Source: Niastella koreensis GR20-10 (GTDB taxonomy: Bacteria > Bacteroidota > Bacteroidia > Chitinophagales > Chitinophagaceae). Taken from it: a stretch of 64,000 bases of DNA. Under the pieces are notes generated by a model, which saw nothing but the letters and a program-made list of their open reading frames with translations, did no database searches and was not told where the DNA came from. The stretch spans positions 3,038,001-3,102,000 of the forward strand of contig NC_016609.1 in the NCBI RefSeq assembly GCF_000246855.1, read 5' to 3'. Below are positions 38,572-47,576 of the stretch, in pieces (position 1 is the first letter of the stretch; each line of letters opens with the position of its first letter). Both the position numbers and the translations under genes were made by a program.

Positions 38572-38770
38572 ATGGTTGTGTGTTTTTAGCTGTTTGGCAG
38601 ATGGCGGGTACGGTGAGATGTGCTGACAAACTGAAGGTAATGAATATAGATTGATATAAACAAGCTTCCTGATTCAGAAATTTGGATATAATTTACCGAT
38701 TTTTGCCACTGATGGCAACGCCCGTCCGGCATTGACTGGTAAGAACGGAAATAACTAAAAAAATCATTCT

Positions 38771-39385
38771 ATGAAAAAACTGATCATCTGGCTTGTACTG
38801 GTATTGACTATTGTACTGGTGTTTTGGCTGGGACAACGCTCCGGCGCGCGGATCGTAAATGAAAAAACGCTTGCCAACAGCCTTATTGTTCGTGAAATAG
38901 CGGAGCTGGCCAGTTTGGAAGTAGAGGGAACGGCTACCATTAAAAGGAGCAATCTCTCAAACGACGGCGGCTGGGAAGATAATATGCGTAAATTGTTTGC
39001 GGAAAATACTATTTGGGTAACCGTACCATACACCGCCAAATTTGGGGTGAATGTAAATGAACAGAATTTTAAAGTGGCAGTGGGCGAAAAAGAAGTACTG
39101 GTATCCTTACCTGCCACGCAACTTCTGAGCTACGAACTGCACCTCGACAAAATGGAAACCGCCAACAAGAAAGGCTGGTTCATGTTCTCTGACGATGAAA
39201 CGTATACCGACGTACAAAAGAAACTGTACACTAACTCCCGACAGGAGATTGAACAGAATAATTCTTATCGCGAACAAAGCAAGGACAAAATCCGCAAGAT
39301 CATTGGACAATATTATGCTCCTTTTAACCTGACGGTGAAAGTGAAGTTTGGTGAGGAAGCGCCCCAGACGTTACCGCAGAATTGA
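38771..39385 (+). CDS. DUF4230-family membrane-anchored protein
   Basis: 204 residues. One N-terminal membrane helix (LIIWLVLVLTIVLVFWLG) followed by the DUF4230 core: VREIAELASLEVEGTATI and WVTVPYTAKFGVNVN, then a charged helical C-terminus with KIRKIIGQYYAPF. The soluble part faces the periplasm. Function of the family is unknown. Stands alone; upstream region of 199 bp shows nothing distinctive. Confidence 0.82.
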   Translation: MKKLIIWLVLVLTIVLVFWLGQRSGARIVNEKTLANSLIVREIAELASLEVEGTATIKRSNLSNDGGWEDNMRKLFAENTIWVTVPYTAKFGVNVNEQNFKVAVGEKEVLVSLPATQLLSYELHLDKMETANKKGWFMFSDDETYTDVQKKLYTNSRQEIEQNNSYREQSKDKIRKIIGQYYAPFNLTVKVKFGEEAPQTLPQN

Positions 39386-39516
39386 GCCTCAAAAGTGTAT
39401 GTAGGAGATTTTGACTACACATTTAACAGGTAAGGCTAACTTTTCATTGCTGCTTTAACTGACCTTTGTATCGCGGACAACAACATCGCAGTATAAATGT
39501 TAATTTAGTTTAAGTT

Positions 39517-40422
39517 ATGAAAGCTATACAACCGACCAGCGTGTACAAAAATATCTCTGAGTTAATGCGGGACCTGAATATGCCGGATCCGGTGCATCCC
39601 CTGGTGGCATTGGTGAACTACGAAAAAAATCGCATTAACCCCGATGCCGGTGGGCGTAAGTTGTTGATTAACTTTTATAAAGTCTCTTTTAAAAAGGATT
39701 TTAGAGGTCAGATAAAGTATGGGCAGGGCTATTATGATTTTGAGGGAGGTGGCCTCGCTTTTTTAGCGCCCAATCAACTCGTAACAACGTCGGGCGAAGA
39801 AAGTTGCAACGATGGTTACGTCCTTTATTTTCATCCTGATTTTATCCGGAATTATCAATTAGGAAAGAATATTCATCAGTATGGATTCTTTTCTTATTCG
39901 GTAAGCGAGGCATTATTCCTGTCAGACAAAGAGAAAAAGGTGATAGCCGGTTTGTTTGAAAATATTGCTGCCGAGTTGGATAATAATATCGATGCATTCA
40001 GCCAGGATGTGCTGGTTTCCCAGATCGAATTGTTACTTAATTACAGCAATCGTTTTTACAACCGGCAGTTCCTTACCCGGAAGGCAATTAATGATGATAT
40101 AATTGTTAAAATGGATGCCTGCCTGACCGCCCGGTTTGCTGATCAGCAAACCGGAATTCCAACTGTGCTTGAAGTAGCACAACATCTGAACGTTTCACCA
40201 AGATACCTAACAGATATGCTCAAGTCGTTAACCGGACAAAGCGCCCAGCAGCATATCCATGACCGCTTAATAGAAAAAGCTAAAGAGATCTTAAGTACTA
40301 CCCGGCTCAATATTTCGGAAGTTGCCTATCAACTGGGTTTTGAGCATCCGCAGTCTTTTAATAAGCTGTTTAAAAGGCATACCAATCTTTCTCCAAACGT
40401 TTTTAGAAAGTCTTTCAATTAA
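39517..40422 (+). CDS. AraC-family transcriptional regulator
   Basis: 301 residues. N-terminal cupin-like sensor (GGGLAFLAPNQLV) and C-terminal double helix-turn-helix: VLEVAQHLNVSPRYLTDMLK and ISEVAYQLGFEHPQSFNKLF. It is followed by the quinone-oxidoreductase and SnoaL genes on the same strand and is likely to control them; regulator-reductase pairs of this kind are common. Its C-terminus closely resembles the remnant at 37035-37145, so the two were once paralogues. Confidence 0.92.
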   Translation: MKAIQPTSVYKNISELMRDLNMPDPVHPLVALVNYEKNRINPDAGGRKLLINFYKVSFKKDFRGQIKYGQGYYDFEGGGLAFLAPNQLVTTSGEESCNDGYVLYFHPDFIRNYQLGKNIHQYGFFSYSVSEALFLSDKEKKVIAGLFENIAAELDNNIDAFSQDVLVSQIELLLNYSNRFYNRQFLTRKAINDDIIVKMDACLTARFADQQTGIPTVLEVAQHLNVSPRYLTDMLKSLTGQSAQQHIHDRLIEKAKEILSTTRLNISEVAYQLGFEHPQSFNKLFKRHTNLSPNVFRKSFN

Positions 40423-40435
40423 CCGCACTATAAAT

Positions 40436-40482
40436 ATTGAATATTGAATATTGAATGTTGAAGTGAAAGGACATTCAATATT
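40436..40482. repeat. Heptad-repeat palindrome (ATTGAAT)n downstream of the AraC gene
   Basis: Tandem TATTGAA units (from about 40436) run into a perfect 12-bp inverted repeat: AATATTGAATGT (40447-40458), 12-base loop, ACATTCAATATT (40471-40482). It is AT-rich and has no T-run, so it resembles an interspersed palindromic element more than a normal terminator, although it lies where a terminator is expected. Confidence 0.7.
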
Positions 40483-40549
40483 TAATACAACAGGTAGTAG
40501 CCTGCTATGGATCTGCATGCCTGTCTCTCAAAGATAAAAGCAAAATAAA

Positions 40550-41563
40550 ATGAAACAAGTTGAAATGATGAAGGCTATCCGGCTGCACGAGTTCGGAGGC
40601 CCTGCCGTACTACGTTATGAGGATGCACCGCTTCCTGTGTTGAAGCCTGGAGAGGTGCTCATTCGTGTTCGGGCAATTGGTATCAACCCTCCTGATTGGT
40701 ACCTGCGTGAGGGGTATAAAATGCTTCCGCCCGAATGGAGACCTTCCATGCCCTTCCCTATCATTCCCGGATCGGATGTATCGGGTGTGGTAGAAGCTGT
40801 TGCTTCGGATGTGTATGACTTTGCTATCGGCGATGAGGTTTATGGCATGGTGAGATTTCCAAGTTTTGGGGAGAGCGCTGCTTATGCGGAGTATGTAGCT
40901 GCGCCTGCATCGGACCTGGCACGCAAACCGGCTGGCATCGATCATGTACATGCTGCAGGCGTGCCGATGGCAGGTCTTACTGCATGGCAGTTCCTGGTAG
41001 AGTTGGGACATACAGTACAGAATCCGCTTCAACCGGAAATGCATTGCCCGGTGCCGGTCAATGGCAAAACGGTTCTCGTGAATGGTGCTGCTGGTGGTGT
41101 TGGGCACTTCGCGGTACAACTGGCAAAATGGAAGGGCGCGCATGTTATTGCGGTGGCTTCAGGTAAGCATGAGTCGTTCCTGCGCGGGCTTGGCGCCGAT
41201 GAATTCATCGATTATACAAAGCATGCCCCCGAAGAGGTGGCGCATGAAGTCGATCTCGTTCTGGATACGCTTGGCGGCCCAACTACCGGTCGTTTTTTAC
41301 GCACGCTCAAACGGGGCGGCGCTTTATTCCCGGTTTTCCTGGGTTTTTCCGATGCGGAAGAGGCTGTACAGCGAGGCGTTACCGTTTCGATGACCCAGGT
41401 ACGTTCTAACGGACTTCAATTGGCAGAATTGGGCCGCCTGCTTGATGCCGGAATAATCCGGGTGGCAATCGACAGCACATTTTCACTTGCTGATGCGCAA
41501 CTGGCGCATGAACGGGCCGCCCATGGACATATACAGGGAAAGATCGTACTCACAGTTGCGTGA
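40550..41563 (+). CDS. Quinone oxidoreductase-like NADP-dependent dehydrogenase (MDR family)
   Basis: 337 residues, zinc-free medium-chain reductase of the QOR group. N-terminal GroES-like domain (LRYEDAPLPVLKPGEVLIRV; GSDVSGVVEAV; GDEVYGMV), Rossmann domain with VLVNGAAGGVGHFAVQLA and VDLVLDTLGG. The catalytic-zinc Cys/His ligands of true alcohol dehydrogenases are absent. Starts at 40550, 40565 or 40568 are possible; the Met before KAIRLHEFGGP is the family's usual start. Reduces quinones or enones with NADPH. Its stop overlaps an in-frame GTG of the next frame, so translation of the SnoaL gene may be coupled. Confidence 0.9.
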   Translation: MKQVEMMKAIRLHEFGGPAVLRYEDAPLPVLKPGEVLIRVRAIGINPPDWYLREGYKMLPPEWRPSMPFPIIPGSDVSGVVEAVASDVYDFAIGDEVYGMVRFPSFGESAAYAEYVAAPASDLARKPAGIDHVHAAGVPMAGLTAWQFLVELGHTVQNPLQPEMHCPVPVNGKTVLVNGAAGGVGHFAVQLAKWKGAHVIAVASGKHESFLRGLGADEFIDYTKHAPEEVAHEVDLVLDTLGGPTTGRFLRTLKRGGALFPVFLGFSDAEEAVQRGVTVSMTQVRSNGLQLAELGRLLDAGIIRVAIDSTFSLADAQLAHERAAHGHIQGKIVLTVA

Positions 41564-41595
41564 GCTCTATTATTTCAAATTCAATATACACAGGT

Positions 41596-42036
41596 ATGAA
41601 CAGTAAAGAAATGGCTGATAAGGCTGCCCTCAAAGAACTGATTGATGAGGTTGCCATGCTGGCCGACAAAAGAGATGTACACGCACAGGTGCAGTTGTTT
41701 ACTGAAAATGCAATTTCGGATACTTATGCGGAAGGTAATTTGATTTTAGGGCTAAAAGGCCGGACCGCAATGGAAGCAGCGTTTACAAATTTTCTTAAAA
41801 ATATTGATACTGTTTACCATTTTAACGGCCAGCAACAGTTTACTATAAACGGCGATAACGCTACGGGTACATCTTATTGTATGATTACCCTGATTGGTAT
41901 GGAGAACGGCAAAAAAATGAAGACCAGCATAGGAGCCGTTTACCAGGATGATTATGTTTATGAGAATAACCATTGGCTGATCGCTAAAAGAACAGGTGAT
42001 TTTCAGTGGCAGGAAAAACGTGAGGTCGGTCATTAA
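41596..42036 (+). CDS. SnoaL-like/NTF2-fold protein
   Basis: About 146 residues from the ATG at 41596; the GTG at 41560 that overlaps the preceding stop would add 12 poorly conserved residues. Pattern of a SnoaL_4/NTF2 cone: ALKELIDEVAMLADKRDVHAQVQLFTENAI, then GTSYCMITLIG and NHWLIAKRTGDFQW at the end. Such proteins are small isomerases, dehydratases or ligand binders. It probably belongs to the AraC-QOR unit. A strong terminator follows. Confidence 0.85.
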   Translation: MNSKEMADKAALKELIDEVAMLADKRDVHAQVQLFTENAISDTYAEGNLILGLKGRTAMEAAFTNFLKNIDTVYHFNGQQQFTINGDNATGTSYCMITLIGMENGKKMKTSIGAVYQDDYVYENNHWLIAKRTGDFQWQEKREVGH

Positions 42037-42049
42037 AAATAGTCAATAC

Positions 42050-42076
42050 CCCCATCCCGGCTTAGCCAGGATGGGG
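42050..42076 (+). terminator. Rho-independent terminator after SnoaL gene
   Basis: CCCCATCC (42050-42057) and GGC pair with GCC and GGATGGGG (42069-42076), 3-base loop, followed by TTTGATTT. Stem of 11 pairs with one opposed C/A. Confidence 0.85.
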
Positions 42077-42155
42077 TTTGATTTAGTTAACCTGATATTT
42101 AAACAATCGTGAATGGCTTTAAATCGTTATTATTATATAGCAAAAGAATGAAATT

Positions 42156-42821
42156 ATGAAGCTGCTTTTAACTTCCGCCGGTATCAGTAATCCAAGCATT
42201 TACCAGGCATTGGTTGACATGCTGGGTAAGCCAATTGCCGAAGCCAGCGCCCTCTTCGTTCCTACCGCGATCTACGGTATTCCCAATGGCGGGGATATAG
42301 TGCGAAGGGTGATTTGCGGATCATTGGGTGATCCTTTCTGCGATATGGGTTGGAAGTCATTAGGAATTTTAGAACTTACGGCATTGCCCAGCATGAAACG
42401 GGAAATATGGGCGCCCATGCTTCTGGAGACTGATGCCTTACTGGTTGGCGGTGGGGATTGCCAATATCTTACTTACTGGATGCAACAGTCCGGACTGGCC
42501 AATCTGCTGCCAACGTTGCTGCGCAAAACCGTTTACGTGGGATTGAGTGCAGGGAGCATGATCATGACCCGGTATGGAACTACCTATGGTAATCATACGC
42601 TGCCCGCTGAAACCGATAAATCACTGGGGCTTTTTGATTTTGCCATCCATCCGCATCTGGACCATGAGCTATTCCCGCGGAATTCTCTGGCCAACCTGGA
42701 GATGCGGGCAGCAACGATCCCTGTACCCTCTTATTTAATAGACGATCAAACGGCTATTAAAATCAATGACGGTGCTGTTGAAGTTGTTTCCGAGGGGAAC
42801 TGGAAGTTGGTTACTCCATAA
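42156..42821 (+). CDS. Peptidase E-like protein, S51 family
   Basis: 221 residues with the S51 dipeptidase E pattern: LLLTSAGISNP at the N-terminus, DALLVGGGDCQYL, and the nucleophile strand YVGLSAGSM (Ser131). FAIHPHLDHE supplies the conserved His near the active site. S51 enzymes cleave Asp-X dipeptides or related isopeptides. Its last 11 bases overlap the 3' end of the convergent ADP-ribosylglycohydrolase gene. Confidence 0.88.
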   Translation: MKLLLTSAGISNPSIYQALVDMLGKPIAEASALFVPTAIYGIPNGGDIVRRVICGSLGDPFCDMGWKSLGILELTALPSMKREIWAPMLLETDALLVGGGDCQYLTYWMQQSGLANLLPTLLRKTVYVGLSAGSMIMTRYGTTYGNHTLPAETDKSLGLFDFAIHPHLDHELFPRNSLANLEMRAATIPVPSYLIDDQTAIKINDGAVEVVSEGNWKLVTP

Positions 42822-43716
42822 TTTCTGATAGCCTCTCTGCAGTTTCCAGGATGTAATCGCTTTCCTTTAGGTGAATGAACATACCTGCTTCTTTGCCGGA
42901 AAAATTTGACAACCCAATACAGGCGCCCATAATTTGACCGGCCAACGCTGCATTGGTATCTGTATCGCCTCCACAAGATATAATATTGGCAAGTACCTCT
43001 TCAAAACTGCCTGCCCATAATTTATCAGCTGCAAAAATCGAAAACGGTACCGATTCAATAACATGTCCTGATGTGCCCACTGTATTGGCTGCTTCACGAA
43101 TGCTCAATGCAGGGATGCTTTGTAATTTCAAAAGATTATCCCGTACAGCGCTGTCCGGTAGTTGAGGTGTTATCAATTCCATCAGGCTGATCTCAGGCGA
43201 CCATTTTCCCATTATAATATAATGCAGGCAATAAAGAATTGCCAGTGCGCCAACATAGGCTTCATCATTTTTGTGCGTAATGTTACATACATCGCGGATA
43301 AGCGTTCTGTCTGTATCCGGATTTGTAAAAAACGCAAGCGGCGCAATGCGCATAGCCGTACCATTTCCGGCCGCATACTCACCCGACCGGCCTGAAAGGG
43401 CCCAATGAGCGCCCAGTTGCAGATCTCTCAGCGCTTTAAGCGTACTGGCGCCCAGTCCGGTCAGTTTTCCTGCATTGTACCATGCCAGCATGTGAGCTGC
43501 AATGTCCGCTGCTGATACCTGTTCTGACTGGATAATAGATTCGCAGGTTGCCAGGGTAAGTTGTGTATCGTCGGTTATTCCATTCAATACTTCCAGGCTT
43601 ATTATACCGGGAAGAGGCTGACCCTCGTAAAAGCTGCCAATGGCATCACCAATGGCTCCACCGGCCAGGCACCCTTCCAACTTGTCTCTTAGTTCCCGCT
43701 TAATCGCTTCGTTCAT
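42811..43716 (-). CDS. ADP-ribosylglycohydrolase (DraG/ARH-like)
   Basis: 301 residues, all helical, with the paired metal-binding motifs of the family: GGAIGDAIGSFYEGQ near the start, GITDDTQLTLA (residues about 45-55) and the late SCGGDTDTNAALAGQIMGA (about 250). These Asp residues bind two Mg ions. The enzyme removes ADP-ribose from proteins, nucleic acids or small molecules. No ADP-ribosyltransferase partner is visible nearby, so it is not an obvious toxin-antitoxin pair. Overlaps the S51 peptidase gene tail by 11 bp. Confidence 0.9.
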   Translation of the reverse strand: MNEAIKRELRDKLEGCLAGGAIGDAIGSFYEGQPLPGIISLEVLNGITDDTQLTLATCESIIQSEQVSAADIAAHMLAWYNAGKLTGLGASTLKALRDLQLGAHWALSGRSGEYAAGNGTAMRIAPLAFFTNPDTDRTLIRDVCNITHKNDEAYVGALAILYCLHYIIMGKWSPEISLMELITPQLPDSAVRDNLLKLQSIPALSIREAANTVGTSGHVIESVPFSIFAADKLWAGSFEEVLANIISCGGDTDTNAALAGQIMGACIGLSNFSGKEAGMFIHLKESDYILETAERLSEIME

Positions 43717-43802
43717 TTATTATATTTGTATTTCGCTATTTGATCCTCAGGTAAAGTTAATAATTTAGCGGCGCCTAATCTTCCGGGGATCGCTTTTATA
43801 TT

Positions 43803-44870
43803 TTACCTGCTCAACCATTTCCTGATCGGTTCATCCACATACTTCATTACCAGCCAGGCCAGTGCCAGTAAGCATACAGTGCCCATCACAATGATCCATG
43901 TAAGGCTGTTGATAGTGGGTTTGTATTCCTGAACATAACTAAAAAAGATCCACATAAAAGGATAGTGTACCATATAAAGCGGGTATGAGATCTTACCTGA
44001 AAACCGGCAGATAGCATGGGTTTTATGTGTTAATGCGCCTGCGCCCAGCATAATAATAAATGGAAAATAAAAGATAACAACCAACGGATCGGCCAGCCAG
44101 TTATAGGCGTTACGATACGGAAACAAAAATGCCGGCAGAAGTAATAAGGCTATTGAAACAAAACCGAGTTTTGACCGGATGATCCACCGGGAACGGTACA
44201 CCAGCATCCCTGCCAGGAATGAAAAACCTACCCTAATGCCACCGCCGCTGATATTATCGCCGCCCCACCCCACACTTAACTGGGTTGATTTCCAGGACTC
44301 CCACACCAGCGCAAAGGCAGCCAGTACGGTTAATACCCAAAGGAATTTCTTTGGCAGTCTTACAAGTATAAGCGCGTAGAAGATATTTGCGATGTATTCC
44401 CAGAATAACGACCAGGTGGGCGGATTAAGGTGAAAAAGGTTGAGGTATCTTTCTTTTACTATTGGTAATGGGATCATGAGACAGGAGCAAATAAACAGCA
44501 GCCAGATCTTATCAGTATAACTTTGATGCAGATTGCTGAACGGGTCAAACAGAAAACCCAACAAACCGATCACCGAACCAATAATCACCAATGGATGCAA
44601 CCGGATCAATCTTCGCTTGAGAAAACTGCCGATCCCAATGGCAACCAATTTGTCATCATATGCATAGGCAATTACAAACCCTGATAAACAAAAGAAAAAA
44701 TCAACCGCCAGGTAAGCATGGGCGATAAAATTATTTTCATAATCAGTGATGGCAATTTCCATGAAGTGAAAGACTACGACTGCAATGGCGGCAACGCCTC
44801 TTAATCCGTCGAGAATTTCGAAATGTGGTTTATTAATTACTGAAGGGGCCGGGTGGTTGGTTTCTTTCAT
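43803..44870 (-). CDS. Acyltransferase 3-family membrane protein (OafA/YrhL-like)
   Basis: 355 residues with about ten membrane helices. Family features: LDGLRGVAAIAVVVFHF with the catalytic-type His, FFFCLSGFVIAYAY and GSFLKRRLIRLHPLV (the RxxR motif). These proteins transfer acyl groups (usually acetyl) to sugars of surface polysaccharides or lipids. No glycan-biosynthesis genes are adjacent, so the acceptor is unknown. Confidence 0.92.
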   Translation of the reverse strand: MKETNHPAPSVINKPHFEILDGLRGVAAIAVVVFHFMEIAITDYENNFIAHAYLAVDFFFCLSGFVIAYAYDDKLVAIGIGSFLKRRLIRLHPLVIIGSVIGLLGFLFDPFSNLHQSYTDKIWLLFICSCLMIPLPIVKERYLNLFHLNPPTWSLFWEYIANIFYALILVRLPKKFLWVLTVLAAFALVWESWKSTQLSVGWGGDNISGGGIRVGFSFLAGMLVYRSRWIIRSKLGFVSIALLLLPAFLFPYRNAYNWLADPLVVIFYFPFIIMLGAGALTHKTHAICRFSGKISYPLYMVHYPFMWIFFSYVQEYKPTINSLTWIIVMGTVCLLALAWLVMKYVDEPIRKWLSR

Positions 44871-44919
44871 TGGTTGGTGAAAATATGCATTTACCTAAAT
44901 TTAAAAAAATACATGGCGC

Positions 44920-46143
44920 TTAAAAAGCTTCTCCCAACGACAAATAAATACCCGTATAATTTTTACTCACGCCAACATCGATCCCGATATTTGTGCGGGA
45001 AATTTTATTGAATTTTATCCGCAAGCCGGCGCCTGCCGCCGGATGCCAGTAAACAAAGGCATTTCCTTCGTATTCTGATACGGTATGTGCGTTTGCAAAT
45101 ACTACAAAACCCCAGAAACCATTTGGGGAAAGATCTCTCCTGTATTCCGATTCAAAATAAAGCAATCGTTTGCCCCGGTACCTGTTTTGTTCAAAACCTC
45201 GTCCCGAGCTGTTGTAATAATCCCAGCCAATGCTGGGCAGATCGAGGTAGGGTGCGCGCCCATTTGTAACGGTCCAATAATAACTCCAGCATGCCAAAAT
45301 GTTTTGCCGGTATTTACTGAACGAAAAATATTTACGTACGTCAATAAATGCAGACTGCCAGTTATAAGTACTTCCCAGAAATTCCGGATTAAACCGGTAA
45401 TCAACGGACAGATAAAAGCCTCGTGGCGGATTGGTTGCATTTCGCCGGGAATCAATTAAAAAATTTATTACCGGACCTGAAGAAGTTGTGCTCTGGTGAT
45501 ACTCTTTAGTGTAATCAAAAAACGGGATGGTTGCCAGGGCCGAAGAATCATTGCCCAGCCTGTTATTGAAATGAAAATCCAGATCATACCCTGCCCCGAG
45601 AAAAAAGTTCTTTCTTATCTTTTTCAAACAGCTATGGTAAAGCCGGAGGTAATTATACTCAAGCAAAATTTTTTCATTTTCATTGGTATGCCCACCTATT
45701 CCCCAGGTATACTGCGGATAGATCATAAATCGTGTGTCACCTTTTAATAGCAGTGCATTGTTTGGCAGCCAAACCTGGTTCCTGAATGGAAGTACAAATT
45801 TGCCGCTCAGGGTGAACCAGGGCGTAAAGTAAATGGTGGAAAGCGATGTAGCGGATGGGTCGCCTGTGTAAAAAGCTGCATTGAATGCGGTAGCCACCGC
45901 CTTGCCGCCGCCTGCCGCATTGCCCGCGACCGGGATCAATGAAAATTGAAACTTCTTCTTCAGACGGGTGGAATCAATTTTTTGTTGATCGGCTTTAAAC
46001 AGCTTCTTCAGGAGGTCGATCAAATCTTTCTGGCGGGTTAACCCCGAGGTATCTACTGATGCAGGCTGCTGTGCCTGTATTGAGAGCACAAACCCCATAA
46101 GGCAGCATAGGATCAGCACCTGTATACGCAATTTATTTTTCAA
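44920..46143 (-). CDS. Omp85-like outer-membrane barrel without POTRA domains (copy 2)
   Basis: 407 residues. Signal peptide (IQVLILCCLMGFVLSIQA), about 50 linker residues, then a beta-barrel with the BamA/TamA-type loop-6 signature GRGFEQNRYRGKRLLYFESE and a C-terminal Phe (LSLGEAF). No POTRA repeats precede the barrel, unlike BamA or TamA. Paralogous to the gene just upstream (46158-47459), which ends identically in EAF and has GRGYVQGRFRG. Separated from it by 14 bp, hence co-transcribed. Transport or assembly role not known. Confidence 0.85.
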   Translation of the reverse strand: MKNKLRIQVLILCCLMGFVLSIQAQQPASVDTSGLTRQKDLIDLLKKLFKADQQKIDSTRLKKKFQFSLIPVAGNAAGGGKAVATAFNAAFYTGDPSATSLSTIYFTPWFTLSGKFVLPFRNQVWLPNNALLLKGDTRFMIYPQYTWGIGGHTNENEKILLEYNYLRLYHSCLKKIRKNFFLGAGYDLDFHFNNRLGNDSSALATIPFFDYTKEYHQSTTSSGPVINFLIDSRRNATNPPRGFYLSVDYRFNPEFLGSTYNWQSAFIDVRKYFSFSKYRQNILACWSYYWTVTNGRAPYLDLPSIGWDYYNSSGRGFEQNRYRGKRLLYFESEYRRDLSPNGFWGFVVFANAHTVSEYEGNAFVYWHPAAGAGLRIKFNKISRTNIGIDVGVSKNYTGIYLSLGEAF

Positions 46144-46157
46144 GTCAATGCATGCTG

Positions 46158-47459
46158 TTAGAAGGCTTCGGACGCCGCCAGGTAAAAGCCGGATGAATGA
46201 TTGCCAAAAGCAAAATCAACGGCCAGGTTGGTGCGCGTTTTCTTATCAACCATAATGCGCAATCCCGCCCCATAGCCTGGTTGTATGTTATTAAATAATT
46301 TCAACCCTTGCGGATTGCTGGCAGTTGTAGCATTCACAAATAAAACACCGCCTAACACCCCGGTGCAGGTAGAAATGGGAAATCGATATTCAGATTCGCC
46401 ATATACAAAATTGTTTCCCCGGAAACGGCCCTGTACATATCCCCGCCCGCTTCTGCTTCTTTGATCGTAGGCCGTGGCTGGTAATACCAGGTAGGGCAAT
46501 TCTCCTTTGGATGAAAAATCTCCCATTAACCAAAATCCAATGAGGTGCCGGGGATTGCGGGCCGACAAAGAATGAAAGCTTCTCCACTCGGCATAAAAGA
46601 GGCTGGTATTGGTATTGGAGCCGATCAATTTTAGCGAGGTGCGCCAGTTGAAAAAGAAATAATGGCCTTTGTAAGCATTGATCTGGTTATCGCGGGTATC
46701 TGATACCAGGTTTACGTTCAAGGTAGAAATCGTGTATTTGCTGGTATCGAAACCGTAGTGTTTATTATAGGTGTAATGGCTGGTGAGCAGGGTATCTCCC
46801 GGCAATAACCGAAGTTTTTCATCTACAATTTTAGAATAAGAATCGAGGTAATACCCGGTGCCCAGGTAAAATGAATTTTTAATGCGAAAGGAAACCGACT
46901 GATAAAACCGGTAGAAATTAAATTGTAAAGGCTGTGCCAGGGAATCGATACCCGTTTCTAATCCAAGCAGGTTGTACTGGTAATGTAAGGCCCCTCCCTC
47001 GGGTGCATTGGTTCCTAAGCCATAAGTTGATTGTGAATAGATCTGGAAACGCCAATCGCCGGTAAGAATGATCTTGTTGTTATTGGTAAAAATGGTATTC
47101 TTTAACAGGAATAATTTTTGGCCTTTGGTAGTGAACTGAATGCTGCCTGATATTAAGGAGTAATTTGTTTTTTCGCCCTTAAGTTTAAAGCCGTATTGTC
47201 CGCCAACGCCAATCATAAAACCAGTTGCGGGGTTGGAACCAATAATAGGCACCAGGATAACAGACCCTGATTTGCCGGTATCGGTTTTAGGCACCATGTT
47301 CAGGGCAATACGGATGAGGTCGGCAATATCTTTTTGAACGCAGTTGGTATCCCTTTTATTAGTCGAATCTTTTTGTGCGTAGCTCCCATAAAAAAGCAAC
47401 ATGCTCAAAACAAGCAGAACGGCTGGTTTCCACAATAAGTCTGTCGCTTTTCCTGTCAT
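46158..47459 (-). CDS. Omp85-like outer-membrane barrel without POTRA domains (copy 1)
   Basis: 433 residues. Signal region LLVLSMLLFYGSYA, short helical linker (VQKDIADLIRIAL), then a 16-strand-type barrel with SRSGRGYVQGRFRGNNFVYG and a C-terminal LAASEAF. Both tandem copies share VPIIGSNPATGFMIGVG-like and LTGDWRFQIYSQSTYG/LKGDTRFMIYPQYTWG segments, so they arose by duplication. Belongs to the bacterial surface antigen (D15) group. May form heterologous pores or help assemble a lipid or protein; unknown. Confidence 0.85.
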   Translation of the reverse strand: MTGKATDLLWKPAVLLVLSMLLFYGSYAQKDSTNKRDTNCVQKDIADLIRIALNMVPKTDTGKSGSVILVPIIGSNPATGFMIGVGGQYGFKLKGEKTNYSLISGSIQFTTKGQKLFLLKNTIFTNNNKIILTGDWRFQIYSQSTYGLGTNAPEGGALHYQYNLLGLETGIDSLAQPLQFNFYRFYQSVSFRIKNSFYLGTGYYLDSYSKIVDEKLRLLPGDTLLTSHYTYNKHYGFDTSKYTISTLNVNLVSDTRDNQINAYKGHYFFFNWRTSLKLIGSNTNTSLFYAEWRSFHSLSARNPRHLIGFWLMGDFSSKGELPYLVLPATAYDQRSRSGRGYVQGRFRGNNFVYGESEYRFPISTCTGVLGGVLFVNATTASNPQGLKLFNNIQPGYGAGLRIMVDKKTRTNLAVDFAFGNHSSGFYLAASEAF

Positions 47460-47576
47460 AGTTGAAATAATAACACAATATTAGGTTGTTTAGATCCTAC
47501 TGGTGAGTGTTATACGGTCAAATGACACCCGTGTTTTACGGTTAAATCAACTATTGAGATAAAATAGGGCTTTAGG

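Noticed and set aside
42811-43716. Toxin-antitoxin role for the ADP-ribosylglycohydrolase
   Set aside because: No ADP-ribosyltransferase gene is adjacent and the S51 gene is convergent, not co-transcribed.
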